A stretch of DNA of 64,000 bases from Flavihumibacter solisilvae (GTDB lineage Bacteria; Bacteroidota; Bacteroidia; Chitinophagales; Chitinophagaceae). Both the position numbers and the translations under genes were made by a program. The notes beneath the pieces are model-generated. The model was not told the origin of the DNA. It saw only the letters and a program-made list of their open reading frames with translations, and ran no database searches. Where the stretch lies: positions 62,001-126,000 of the forward strand of contig NZ_JSVC01000015.1 in NCBI RefSeq assembly GCF_000814475.1, read 5' to 3'. Positions 37,231 to 45,693 of this stretch are shown here, one piece after another; the first letter of the stretch is position 1; every line of letters begins with the position of its first letter.

Positions 37231-40200
37231 ATGCATCGGATCTTATGTTTATTGGCTTGGTTGGTCAGTATCCCTGGAATGAAGTGTGCTGCACAAAATG
37301 CCCTCTGGACAATTGGTACAGCTGACAATGCATCCAAAGAATTTGCATTGGCGCCTGACAAGTTCAGGAATTTTGTCGGACAGGATTTTGGGTATGAAGA
37401 CAAGTTCTTTTTGATCGGTTATTCAAAGGAAAGAGAAAGTTTTCCTTATGTACTTCCTGGGCCGGTTGATACCTGGGGTGGAACCTGGCCGACCTCAGGC
37501 TGGCGGACCAACCAGGTGAATGTTTTATTCGGAGTTCAGAACGAACCGGCAACCGGGGATTATAAATTGACCATCAGGCTGGCGGATTATGCAAAAAAGT
37601 TCCTGCCTCTTATCAAAGTTATGGTTAACCAGCAGGAGGAAATAATCCAGTTGGAAGCTCCCGGTTATGGAGTCAAAAAGCAACGCTCTCCACGACTGAA
37701 TGAAAAATATGTAGATACTGCATCTATAACAGGGAATTTGTCTGGTGCTACACCAAGGACAATTGAAATTCCCCTCAGGCGTAATGTGATCAGAAGAGGC
37801 GGTAATAATGTTACTATAACTGTACTCCAGGGTTCCTGGATAATGTTTGACCAGGTGCAGTTATCGGGTGCTGCCTGCAAACTTTTGAAACCGTCTGATC
37901 TTTTCATTCGCAAAGTTGAACCCGCAGACTATACCATTGAAAAAGATGGTAAAGAGGTCCAGCCTCTGCTGGTGAACGTAGAACATTTGTCCGGAAAGTC
38001 AGTATTAAGCGTTGAGATAGATGGAGTGAAAGTATCTGACCATGTAGTTGAAGAAGGGAATTACATCTTCGAAGCTCCAATGCCTGCGGTACAGTCTCTA
38101 AAACAAAGCAGGTACAGAATTCTTGCTGATCATAAATTGCTTGAAGAAGGGACCATTCGCCGTTCCGGGCAAAAGAAGCAGACCCCGGCTGATTATGTTG
38201 ATACCCGGATGGGCACTGCCCATTCCCGTTGGATGATTGCACCAGGCCCGTGGATGCCTTTCAGCATGGTTAAACTCAGTCCCGATAACCAGAATGCAGG
38301 TTGGCAGGCCGGTTATGAACCTGCTTATGAGAGCATTGGCACTTTCAGTCATATTCATGAATGGACCCTGGGTGGCTTAGGGATTTTCCCAACTAATGGA
38401 CAATTGAAAACAAGAATTGGCGATGAGTTGATTCCGGGTTCGGGCTACCGGTCAGCGATAGATAAAAAATCCGAAGAAGCTCCTATTGGATATTATAAAG
38501 TGCTGCTGAAAGACTATGACATCCAGGCGGAACTTACTTCAACTACCCATTGCGGATTTCACCGGTACACTTTTCCCGGTAAGAAAACTGATTCCCGGAT
38601 CCTCGTCGACTTACATATTCCTGCAGAATACGATTACCAGTTAAAAGATATTTTCCTGCGGAAGGTTGGTAAAAACCGGATAGAGGGCTTCTCGCATCAG
38701 CTTTCACCTAAGGTGTGGAGCAATGATGCGGGCCAGGATTATACAGTAAACTTCGTGATTGAATTCGACCAGCCCATCAAACGTATGGGCAGATGGATCA
38801 ACGATGAAATTGCCTATGCAGATTCCATTGAAGGAAAAGACATAAAAGATGCCGGGATATTTTTGGAATTTGATACCCGCACTAATCGCGTTGTGCAAAC
38901 TCGTACCGGTATTTCACTCGTCAGCATTTCCAATGCCGCTGAAAACCTTCAGACGGAGATCAGTTCTGTTTTCGGCTGGGATTTTGATGCGGTCAGAAAT
39001 CATCATAAAAATGTGTGGAACGAAATCTTCAATCGGGTGAAAGTGACTACCGGCAACAGGCTCGATAAAATTCGCTTTTACAATGCCATGTACCGCTCAG
39101 TTTGCAGCAGGAATATTTGGAGTGATGTGAACGGCGAATGGAAAGGAACAGATGGTGCCGTTCAGAAATTTAAAAATAAAAACGATGTGGCATTGGGCTG
39201 CGATGCCTTCTGGAATACATTCTGGAATCTGAACCAATTCTGGAACCTTGTAACGCCGGAATGGAGCAGTAAATGGGTAAAATCGCAACTTGCCATGTAC
39301 GATGCATACGGTTGGCTGGCAAAGGGTCCTGCAGGCATGAACTACATACCTGTTATGGTCGCCGAACATGAAATTCCCATGATGGTAAGTGCGTACCAGA
39401 TGGGGATAAAAGACTTCGATGCTGAAAAAGTATTGAACGCGTCTGTTAAAATGCAAACCACACCTGCCCAAAAACTATTTACCGGTTTTGCCGGAAACCG
39501 TGACCTTACTGCTTACCTGAGTCATAAGTATGTTCCTTCAGATAAAGGTCGTTTCTCCAATACAATGGAATATTCCTATGATGACTGGTGTGTTGGTCAA
39601 CTAGCGAAATCTTTGGGAGACTCGGCCCTTTATCGAACCTTCAATGACAGGGGATACTGGTGGAAGAACGCAATTGATAAGGACGGGTATTGCCATATGA
39701 AATTAAGTAATGGTGAATGGGTTTCGGATTTCAATCCCTTCCGTAGTGGTGCCAATGAACATTATGTGGAAGGCAATGCGTGGCAGCTTACCTTTTTTGT
39801 GCCGCAGGATGTGACAGCACTGACCAGCATCATCGGGAAAGAAGAGTTCGCAAAAAGACTTGATTGGGGATTCACTCAAAGTGAACCCTGGAGATACAAT
39901 GGAATGAATGACCAGTATTGGGATTACCCGGTTGTTCAGGGCAATCAGCAATCAATGCATTTTGCCTTCCTTTTTAACTGGGCTGGTAAACCCTGGTTAA
40001 CACAAAAATGGTGTCGGTCCATCGTCGAGCGTTATTATGGGAATGGATTGTCGAATGCCTACCTGGGTGATGAGGACCAGGGGCAGATGAGTGCCTGGTT
40101 TGTAATGGCTTCAATTGGACTGTTCCAGACAGACGGTGGATCCAGGTCAAATCCCATTTATGAAATTGGTAGTCCGCTCTACCAGAAAGTGGAAATTGAT

Positions 40201-40401
40201 TTGGGAAAAAAATATGGCCGTGGCGAGAAATTTGTCATTTCGGCTCACAATTCCAGCCGGCTCAATAAATATGTGCAGAAGGCAACACTGAACGGGAAAC
40301 CTTTAAATTCTTTTGCTTTCCCGGCAAGCGAACTCCTTAAGGGCGGTGAACTGGTGCTTGAAATGGGACCGGAACCAAATCCTGGCTGGGGGTTGGATTA
40401 G
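37231..40401 (+). CDS. GH92 alpha-mannosidase with N-terminal lyase-type binding domain, third copy
   Basis: The 1056-residue secreted product has a short signal (LLAWLVSIPGMKCAAQ). Residues about 25-220 resemble the C-terminal carbohydrate-binding domain of rhamnogalacturonan lyases of family PL4: LWTIGTADNASKEFALAP, FGYEDKFFLIGYSKE, WRTNQVNVLFGVQN, and VTVLQGSWIMFDQVQLSG. A linker domain follows, then the GH92 catalytic part from YVDTRMGTAHSRWM to the active-site loop D947-E948-D949-Q-G-Q and MSAWFVMASIGLF. Many residues match GH92 copy 1. It closes the hydrolase operon and is followed by a hairpin terminator. The binding domain suggests docking to a different polymer or side chain. Confidence 0.88.
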   Translation: MHRILCLLAWLVSIPGMKCAAQNALWTIGTADNASKEFALAPDKFRNFVGQDFGYEDKFFLIGYSKERESFPYVLPGPVDTWGGTWPTSGWRTNQVNVLFGVQNEPATGDYKLTIRLADYAKKFLPLIKVMVNQQEEIIQLEAPGYGVKKQRSPRLNEKYVDTASITGNLSGATPRTIEIPLRRNVIRRGGNNVTITVLQGSWIMFDQVQLSGAACKLLKPSDLFIRKVEPADYTIEKDGKEVQPLLVNVEHLSGKSVLSVEIDGVKVSDHVVEEGNYIFEAPMPAVQSLKQSRYRILADHKLLEEGTIRRSGQKKQTPADYVDTRMGTAHSRWMIAPGPWMPFSMVKLSPDNQNAGWQAGYEPAYESIGTFSHIHEWTLGGLGIFPTNGQLKTRIGDELIPGSGYRSAIDKKSEEAPIGYYKVLLKDYDIQAELTSTTHCGFHRYTFPGKKTDSRILVDLHIPAEYDYQLKDIFLRKVGKNRIEGFSHQLSPKVWSNDAGQDYTVNFVIEFDQPIKRMGRWINDEIAYADSIEGKDIKDAGIFLEFDTRTNRVVQTRTGISLVSISNAAENLQTEISSVFGWDFDAVRNHHKNVWNEIFNRVKVTTGNRLDKIRFYNAMYRSVCSRNIWSDVNGEWKGTDGAVQKFKNKNDVALGCDAFWNTFWNLNQFWNLVTPEWSSKWVKSQLAMYDAYGWLAKGPAGMNYIPVMVAEHEIPMMVSAYQMGIKDFDAEKVLNASVKMQTTPAQKLFTGFAGNRDLTAYLSHKYVPSDKGRFSNTMEYSYDDWCVGQLAKSLGDSALYRTFNDRGYWWKNAIDKDGYCHMKLSNGEWVSDFNPFRSGANEHYVEGNAWQLTFFVPQDVTALTSIIGKEEFAKRLDWGFTQSEPWRYNGMNDQYWDYPVVQGNQQSMHFAFLFNWAGKPWLTQKWCRSIVERYYGNGLSNAYLGDEDQGQMSAWFVMASIGLFQTDGGSRSNPIYEIGSPLYQKVEIDLGKKYGRGEKFVISAHNSSRLNKYVQKATLNGKPLNSFAFPASELLKGGELVLEMGPEPNPGWGLD

Positions 40402-40462
40402 CAGCGAAATCTGATGCTATAAAATGTGTACTCTTTTCATGCAGTATAACACCGCGAGGTGT

Positions 40463-40490
40463 ATGCCAGTTGGTTTCTACCAACTGGCAT
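40463..40490. terminator. Hairpin terminator between the mannosidase operon and the haloperoxidase gene
   Basis: ATGCCAGTTGGT (40463-40474) pairs perfectly with ACCAACTGGCAT (40479-40490) around TTCT, with TTTT running on from its end. Outer bases (GTGTAT/ATACAC) can extend the stem. It lies between two converging genes and can serve both. Confidence 0.75.
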
Positions 40491-40504
40491 TTTCATACAC
40501 ATTA

Positions 40505-41827
40505 TTATTTAAGGATTTTTGCAATAATCAATTCGCCGACTTTTTTGCCCTGTGCAGCACCTGCTTCAACTCCGGTGCGATAGTGAATGCCGCCATAAAC
40601 CCGGCTTATAGAGGCTTCTGCTGCGGCTTCCTGGAAAGAGTTGAAGTTTCGTTCCATGCCGATATACCGAAGATCGCTGGTATCACGGAAAGCGAAATTG
40701 TTGCCGTATATATGGGCCAACACCGTTGATGCTGATGCAGTAATAGCACTATGTCCGCTGGTATATTCAGGGAATGGCGGCGTTTGCAGGAAGGGAACAA
40801 ATTTATCATCAATATGTTCGTTGATATAGGTTACAGGTCGGACTACATTGCTCCGGTATTTTTCATCCCAACAGGCAATGAACGCGTCGTACAGCGCTAT
40901 TGCGGTTAATGCATATCCTCTCGCAACCTGTACCGGGTCTGCGCCGGTCTGTTTGGCTGCAATTGCTGCAATGCCCATCCAATGGCCCCCGGGTGTTATC
41001 TTTTTTGTGCCGAACATCAGGTGGCCTGAATGTTCAATCACAAAGGGATTGTCATCCCAGTAACGCGCAATCGTCTTTTGCTCTTCAGTCAGGCTTTTGT
41101 TGATTGCATACACTTCTCTTGCATTTTTATAAAAGAGGCTGCTGCTATCAGTACTATATTTAGGCGGACGGGGTGGCATATATTGGGATGCAGAATCCAA
41201 TACCATTGTTTTCATCGTATTCCAGCACCACTCTACACCATCCAGATAGTCGGGTGGGGTAGGCCTCCATTTTCCGGCATCGTTACTTCCCAGGAATTTT
41301 TCCTTTCCCCTGGATAAATGATAACCATCATTCCTTGCCCTTGCCAGTATCGCTTTGGCAATTGTATCACCAAATGCAACCGATCTTTGATAAGTGGAGT
41401 CGTCTAATTTTTCTTTGAATGTATTATACACCACATCTTCATGTGCTTTCAGTGAGTCTACTGAGAATACCTTTACATTGCGGGTGACCGCGAAAAAAGC
41501 TTTTGTGGCAGCCAGCGTATAATCGTAAGTCTTTCCTTTTTCGGGCTCTGGCATTTTTCCAAAACCACTCAACTGTTCCGCAATGGAAGCCGATCCGTTC
41601 TTGTTGTGCCGCATTGCCTCATAAGACGCTAAAGATGTATACACATATAGCCTTGCAGCTACCGGTGGTGTGAATACATCATGAATAATCACCTCGGTGA
41701 GGAGGTCCTGGTTCTGGTGTAAGATCTCGGCGTCCGTCATGCTGACGCCTGCTTTTTTCTGGCTACAGCTGCTGAACAGAATTATTAAGCCTGTAAACCA
41801 ACAAAGGCCTGCAATTGACTTTCTCAT
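40505..41827 (-). CDS. Vanadium-dependent haloperoxidase / PAP2-type lipoprotein
   Basis: The 440-residue product has a lipoprotein signal with Cys21 (LIILFSSCSQ). The vanadate/phosphate site is complete: K323 and R330-P331 (KYRSNVVRPVTYI), the YTSGHSA box with S357-G358-H359, and SRVYGGIHYRTG with R409 and H415. The fold is shared by vanadium haloperoxidases and PAP2 acid phosphatases. Proteins of this length in Bacteroidota are usually called vanadium-dependent haloperoxidases, though acid phosphatase activity is possible. It lies 18 bases downstream of the FG-GAP lipoprotein gene on the same strand, a frequent pairing in this phylum. Confidence 0.88.
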   Translation of the reverse strand: MRKSIAGLCWFTGLIILFSSCSQKKAGVSMTDAEILHQNQDLLTEVIIHDVFTPPVAARLYVYTSLASYEAMRHNKNGSASIAEQLSGFGKMPEPEKGKTYDYTLAATKAFFAVTRNVKVFSVDSLKAHEDVVYNTFKEKLDDSTYQRSVAFGDTIAKAILARARNDGYHLSRGKEKFLGSNDAGKWRPTPPDYLDGVEWCWNTMKTMVLDSASQYMPPRPPKYSTDSSSLFYKNAREVYAINKSLTEEQKTIARYWDDNPFVIEHSGHLMFGTKKITPGGHWMGIAAIAAKQTGADPVQVARGYALTAIALYDAFIACWDEKYRSNVVRPVTYINEHIDDKFVPFLQTPPFPEYTSGHSAITASASTVLAHIYGNNFAFRDTSDLRYIGMERNFNSFQEAAAEASISRVYGGIHYRTGVEAGAAQGKKVGELIIAKILK

Positions 41828-41845
41828 CTTTTCCCGGTTGGAGTT

Positions 41846-44800
41846 TTAAAAAGTTAATGTCCTGGTTTGTCCATTACCATCTGTAATTACTGCTGATTCC
41901 ACATTTTTGCTGACCTGGAGGAATCTTGCAGATTGCGAGAGAAAGGAAGTACCATAGTAGCATTCCTGCTTTTGTTTTTTTCCATCTTTAAATGAAATGT
42001 CGATTGTAACATCGGCAGGTTGCAGTACTATATGCTTACAGTCTTTTTTAAGTTGAAATACCGCTAAAGGTCCGCGATTCTGTGTAGCCGCCAACAGGTA
42101 TTTATTATTCTTTCCCTTTAGCTTAATTAATGCCTTTCCATTGCCCGGAATATAGATGCCGCTTTCTATGATAGATTTTGCGATAAAATTTCCCCTGCCA
42201 TCACCCTTCAGCATTAGCCCGTTTAAGGCATCGTATCGGCCTAACGATACATCAGTGCCATAATCGTTGGTGTTGATCACTACATCAAGATTGCCATCAC
42301 CGTCAAAGTCATCGGTCACCATTCCATTCAATGCAGAAAGTTGCGCTTTTAAGGGCAGGGCTACAAGGGTGAATTTACCGTCGCCGTCATTCCTGCAAAA
42401 GGACGAGTTAAAATTATTTGCGTTGAGTCTGAGAGAGCCATTGCATTGCTCCGGCGTAAACAATTGGTCAATGGTAGTTGTGGCATACGATTTATAATTC
42501 TGGAATTTTGACCGCATGCCGATGATCTGTTTTACCATGTCATCCCGTCCTGGAACTGCAAACTGTTTTCTGCTTGTATCGTCCTGGCTGGCCTTCAGGA
42601 ATAGTGCCGGAATAGCATCATAACTTCCATTGTTGTCAAAGTCTTTGGCAATGATGGAAGCAGGGTGTTGCGAAGTGGCTTTGTAAAATGAATTTTGGCC
42701 GAGATTCCCGGATAAAAAATCAATGTCGCCATCGTTATCAAAGTCACCTGCCGTTAAACTGTTCCACCAGCCGCTCTGATCAGAAATTCCCGTGCTGTTT
42801 GTTATGTTCCTGAAGATGCCTTTCTCATTTTTCAAAAAGGTAAGTGGCATCCATTCACCTGCCAACACCATATCTGGCCAACTGTCGTTGTCAAAATCAG
42901 TAAACAGTGCATCGCATACCAGCCCAATATTAGCGAGTTCCTTTGCCACCAGGCTGCTGGCGTCAACAAATTTTATTTGCCCATCCTTTGAATCATTGCG
43001 GTAAATAAAACTGGACACTGGCTTTGGATACTGCCAGGGATCTACCCGGCCCGCGACAAACAGGTCAAGGTCTCCGTCCTTATCATAATCTACGGCACGC
43101 ACACAAGATTTGCTTGTAAGATTTTCAGGTAACGCAGATGAGTCAATAATGAAATTACCTTTACCGTCGTTGATCAAAAGCTGGTCCTGGTACGCAATGC
43201 TGTTGCGTTTGCTTTCATAACCGCCATGCGCCAGGTACAGGTCCAGGTCCAGATCTCCATCAGCATCGAAGAGGATAGCTCCCATATCCTGGTAATGCAC
43301 ATTGATATTTTCAACCGGTTTAGTTATAGGTTTTTGTAGGAACAAGCCATTATCCTGTTGCAATAAGGCCATTGCACCAAACGATGAGTTTCCACCAATG
43401 ACTACATCGTCCAATCCATCACCATTCAGATCACCCGCCGCCAGGGATGGGCCATATTCTGAGAATTTATGAGGTAATAATTTCTGGATGTTGAAATCGA
43501 CATAGTCTGTTTGCGAGTGACTGTAGCGAATGCCCAATGAATGGGTTACTTCGCTGAAAAGATTGTGTTTCGCCAGGGCAGAGCTAGACCAGTCAAAACG
43601 CGCCCCAGCATCTTTTTTATTGATGTTTACCGTATTGTCTGCTGTGACATTCTTACGGGTCTCTTTACTTCCGTCCGGCCATTTGATAACCAAAGAATCT
43701 ATTGTTGAAATTGCTCCCAGTCCAAAGTGTGCATTTGCCTGTATACTGGACAGGTACCCGCGGTACGGGGTTTGTTCATAAACCTGTTGCTGGTTTCCAT
43801 AATAGATTTCGATCCATGCGCCAATACCATCCCTGTTTAACGAATCACCTGACAATTGCACGGTCAGGTAGTGCCTGGTGCCTGGCTTTTCATTCATCAG
43901 GCTGTTTTCATAAACGGATGCTTCATCGTTGATGTTGTTTACTATCATGTCAAGGTCGCCATCATTATCCAGGTCTGCATAGGCTGCGCCATTAGAAAAT
44001 GTGCGCGTGGTGAGACCCCATTCCGGTGACACGTCTGAGAAGCTGCAGTTGCCGTTGTTGCGGAAAGCATAATTGTGAAGTTTAACCTGTGGGATCTGTG
44101 CCAGGGTGTTCTCCTGCGGGGTGATGGGAGAAGCTTCCTGGCGATAAGCTATAAAGTCCCGGTCTGTTACGTCCCGCGGAAAGCCGTTTGTTACTACAAG
44201 GTCGCGCCATCCGTCGTTATCAAAATCTGCTACCAACGGGCACCAGCTCCAGTCTGTTTCAGCGATGCCTGAAAAATATCCCGTTTCGCTGAATACCGGA
44301 TCGCCTATTGAGTCGTTGGCATTGAGTCGAGGCCCTTCATTGATTTGAATGGAATTCCGGACATACTGATATTGATACCTGAAAAAATCATTGAGCTGGA
44401 AGGTCTGGTAACTGCTTGCACCAAGCATCATTTTTTTCCTGTAATTGTCTTCGGGATTCATGTCCAGTTCTACGATATCAGAAAGGCCGTCGTTGTTGAT
44501 GTCTATCACGTCCTGACCCATTCCGTTGGCGGATGTGTGTTTAAAATAGGTAGTAGCCTTTTCTGTAAATGTTCCATTTTGGTTATTGATGTACAGCAGG
44601 TCAGTAGCAATAAAGTCGTTGGTAACGAAAATGTCTTTCCAGCCATCTTTATTGATATCTGAAATCGTTGCACCGTGCCCGTAACCTTCGATGGTTACCC
44701 CGGCTGCATGGGTTACATCTGTAAATACAGGGTGTTTCAGTGACTTGTTTACATCATTCCGGTAGAGTCGACCGGTACTGGGAAAACTTCCATCCGTAAT

Positions 44801-45427
44801 CTTATGTTTAAAAACAGAAGGGTTGACGCCTGCAATAATTTCATTTACAACAATGTACACGTCCAGGTCGCCATCGTTATCATAATCGAAAAAGTTGGCC
44901 ATGGTAGAGTGGGTGCTGTCATCCAGTCCGTAGGCCGCTGCCTCATCCTTAAATGTAGGCACTCCCTCTTTGTTCAGTCCTTTATTAATGTACAGCAGGT
45001 TTCTCCGTTGTTGTGGGTCCTTGTTCATGGAGGCGCAGACGTACATATCCAACAACCCGTCATTATTGATATCCACTACGGACACTCCTTTGCACCACCT
45101 GCCGCTTCCGTTTACCCCCGCAATGGAAGTTATATCTGTAAACTCCAGGCCGCCCTTATTTAAATAGAGCGCGGAAGAGACCATATTGCCTGTCAGGTAC
45201 ACGTCCTGCAGCCCATCGTTGTTGAAATCGCCAATCCCCACACCACCACCATTGTAAATATTGGTCACATCAATGGGATTGAGGGAATCTGTTTCGACTA
45301 TTTTGTTGTTGAATACAATTCCGGAATGTTTTGAATCTACCGGCTGGAAAAGCTGTTTCCTCTGGCTGCAGGAGGCAACCAGCAACCAGTTAATTGCTAT
45401 AACGGTAATGAACCCGGGTAATCTCAT
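41846..45427 (-). CDS. FG-GAP/VCBS repeat lipoprotein with ASPIC/UnbV domain
   Basis: The ATG at 45427 is chosen because a lipoprotein signal follows (MRLPGFITVIAINWLLVASC), giving 1193 residues; the frame is open 15 codons further. It contains many FG-GAP repeats, seen as DxNxDGxxD calcium-binding loops (for example DFNNDGLQDVYLTG, DYDKDGDLDLFVAG, DFDNDGDIDFLSG), which form a seven-bladed propeller. Near residues 530-600 lies an ASPIC/UnbV segment (RDGIGAWIEIYYGNQQ, VIKWPDGSKETR). Such proteins are surface adhesins or ligand binders. It is co-transcribed with the haloperoxidase and divergent from the SusC gene, sharing an operator region with it. Confidence 0.9.
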   Translation of the reverse strand: MRLPGFITVIAINWLLVASCSQRKQLFQPVDSKHSGIVFNNKIVETDSLNPIDVTNIYNGGGVGIGDFNNDGLQDVYLTGNMVSSALYLNKGGLEFTDITSIAGVNGSGRWCKGVSVVDINNDGLLDMYVCASMNKDPQQRRNLLYINKGLNKEGVPTFKDEAAAYGLDDSTHSTMANFFDYDNDGDLDVYIVVNEIIAGVNPSVFKHKITDGSFPSTGRLYRNDVNKSLKHPVFTDVTHAAGVTIEGYGHGATISDINKDGWKDIFVTNDFIATDLLYINNQNGTFTEKATTYFKHTSANGMGQDVIDINNDGLSDIVELDMNPEDNYRKKMMLGASSYQTFQLNDFFRYQYQYVRNSIQINEGPRLNANDSIGDPVFSETGYFSGIAETDWSWCPLVADFDNDGWRDLVVTNGFPRDVTDRDFIAYRQEASPITPQENTLAQIPQVKLHNYAFRNNGNCSFSDVSPEWGLTTRTFSNGAAYADLDNDGDLDMIVNNINDEASVYENSLMNEKPGTRHYLTVQLSGDSLNRDGIGAWIEIYYGNQQQVYEQTPYRGYLSSIQANAHFGLGAISTIDSLVIKWPDGSKETRKNVTADNTVNINKKDAGARFDWSSSALAKHNLFSEVTHSLGIRYSHSQTDYVDFNIQKLLPHKFSEYGPSLAAGDLNGDGLDDVVIGGNSSFGAMALLQQDNGLFLQKPITKPVENINVHYQDMGAILFDADGDLDLDLYLAHGGYESKRNSIAYQDQLLINDGKGNFIIDSSALPENLTSKSCVRAVDYDKDGDLDLFVAGRVDPWQYPKPVSSFIYRNDSKDGQIKFVDASSLVAKELANIGLVCDALFTDFDNDSWPDMVLAGEWMPLTFLKNEKGIFRNITNSTGISDQSGWWNSLTAGDFDNDGDIDFLSGNLGQNSFYKATSQHPASIIAKDFDNNGSYDAIPALFLKASQDDTSRKQFAVPGRDDMVKQIIGMRSKFQNYKSYATTTIDQLFTPEQCNGSLRLNANNFNSSFCRNDGDGKFTLVALPLKAQLSALNGMVTDDFDGDGNLDVVINTNDYGTDVSLGRYDALNGLMLKGDGRGNFIAKSIIESGIYIPGNGKALIKLKGKNNKYLLAATQNRGPLAVFQLKKDCKHIVLQPADVTIDISFKDGKKQKQECYYGTSFLSQSARFLQVSKNVESAVITDGNGQTRTLTF

Positions 45428-45491
45428 ATGGCAATCGTTTAGGCATGTTAACATCCAGGATGTTTCTGTCAATTATTTCGTAAAAAAAATA

Positions 45492-45522
45492 TTTGACTTA
45501 AATATCTTTTCTTTTATATTTG
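45492..45522 (+). promoter_or_regulatory. Promoter of the second susCD pair
   Basis: TTTG (45492-45495), exactly 19 bases, and TATATTTG (45515-45522) match the Bacteroidota consensus TTTG-N19-TAnnTTTG. Transcription would start near 45529, leaving a leader of about 165 bases before the susC start at 45694. Confidence 0.75.
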
Positions 45523-45526
45523 ATCA

Positions 45527-45540
45527 TGTATAGACATACA
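45527..45540. promoter_or_regulatory. Candidate GntR/HutC-type operator between divergent promoters
   Basis: TGTAT AGAC ATACA is a palindrome with 5-base arms. It lies at the predicted start site of the plus-strand promoter and touches the -7 box of the minus-strand promoter. It resembles the GTnTAnAC-like site before the mannosidase operon and hut-type operators of the form TGTATAGACA. Control by the UTRA regulator encoded at 27125 is a reasonable guess. Confidence 0.5.
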
Positions 45541-45569
45541 AACATAGGTACAATACAAATATAGGGCAA
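45539..45569 (-). promoter_or_regulatory. Promoter of the FG-GAP/haloperoxidase genes
   Basis: On the minus strand TTG (45569-45567), 20 bases, and TATGTTTG (45546-45539) match the promoter form. Start near 45533, about 105 bases before the FG-GAP start codon. It overlaps the plus-strand promoter region back to back. Confidence 0.55.
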
Positions 45570-45693
45570 TCACATAAAGAAAAGTGCGGTGGAATATTAA
45601 GGCCTGATGTTGAAATGTCAATGTTCTGACACCAGAAGTGTTGCCATAACCTTAACCTGCTTGGGGATAATATATTAACTATAAACCACTGTT

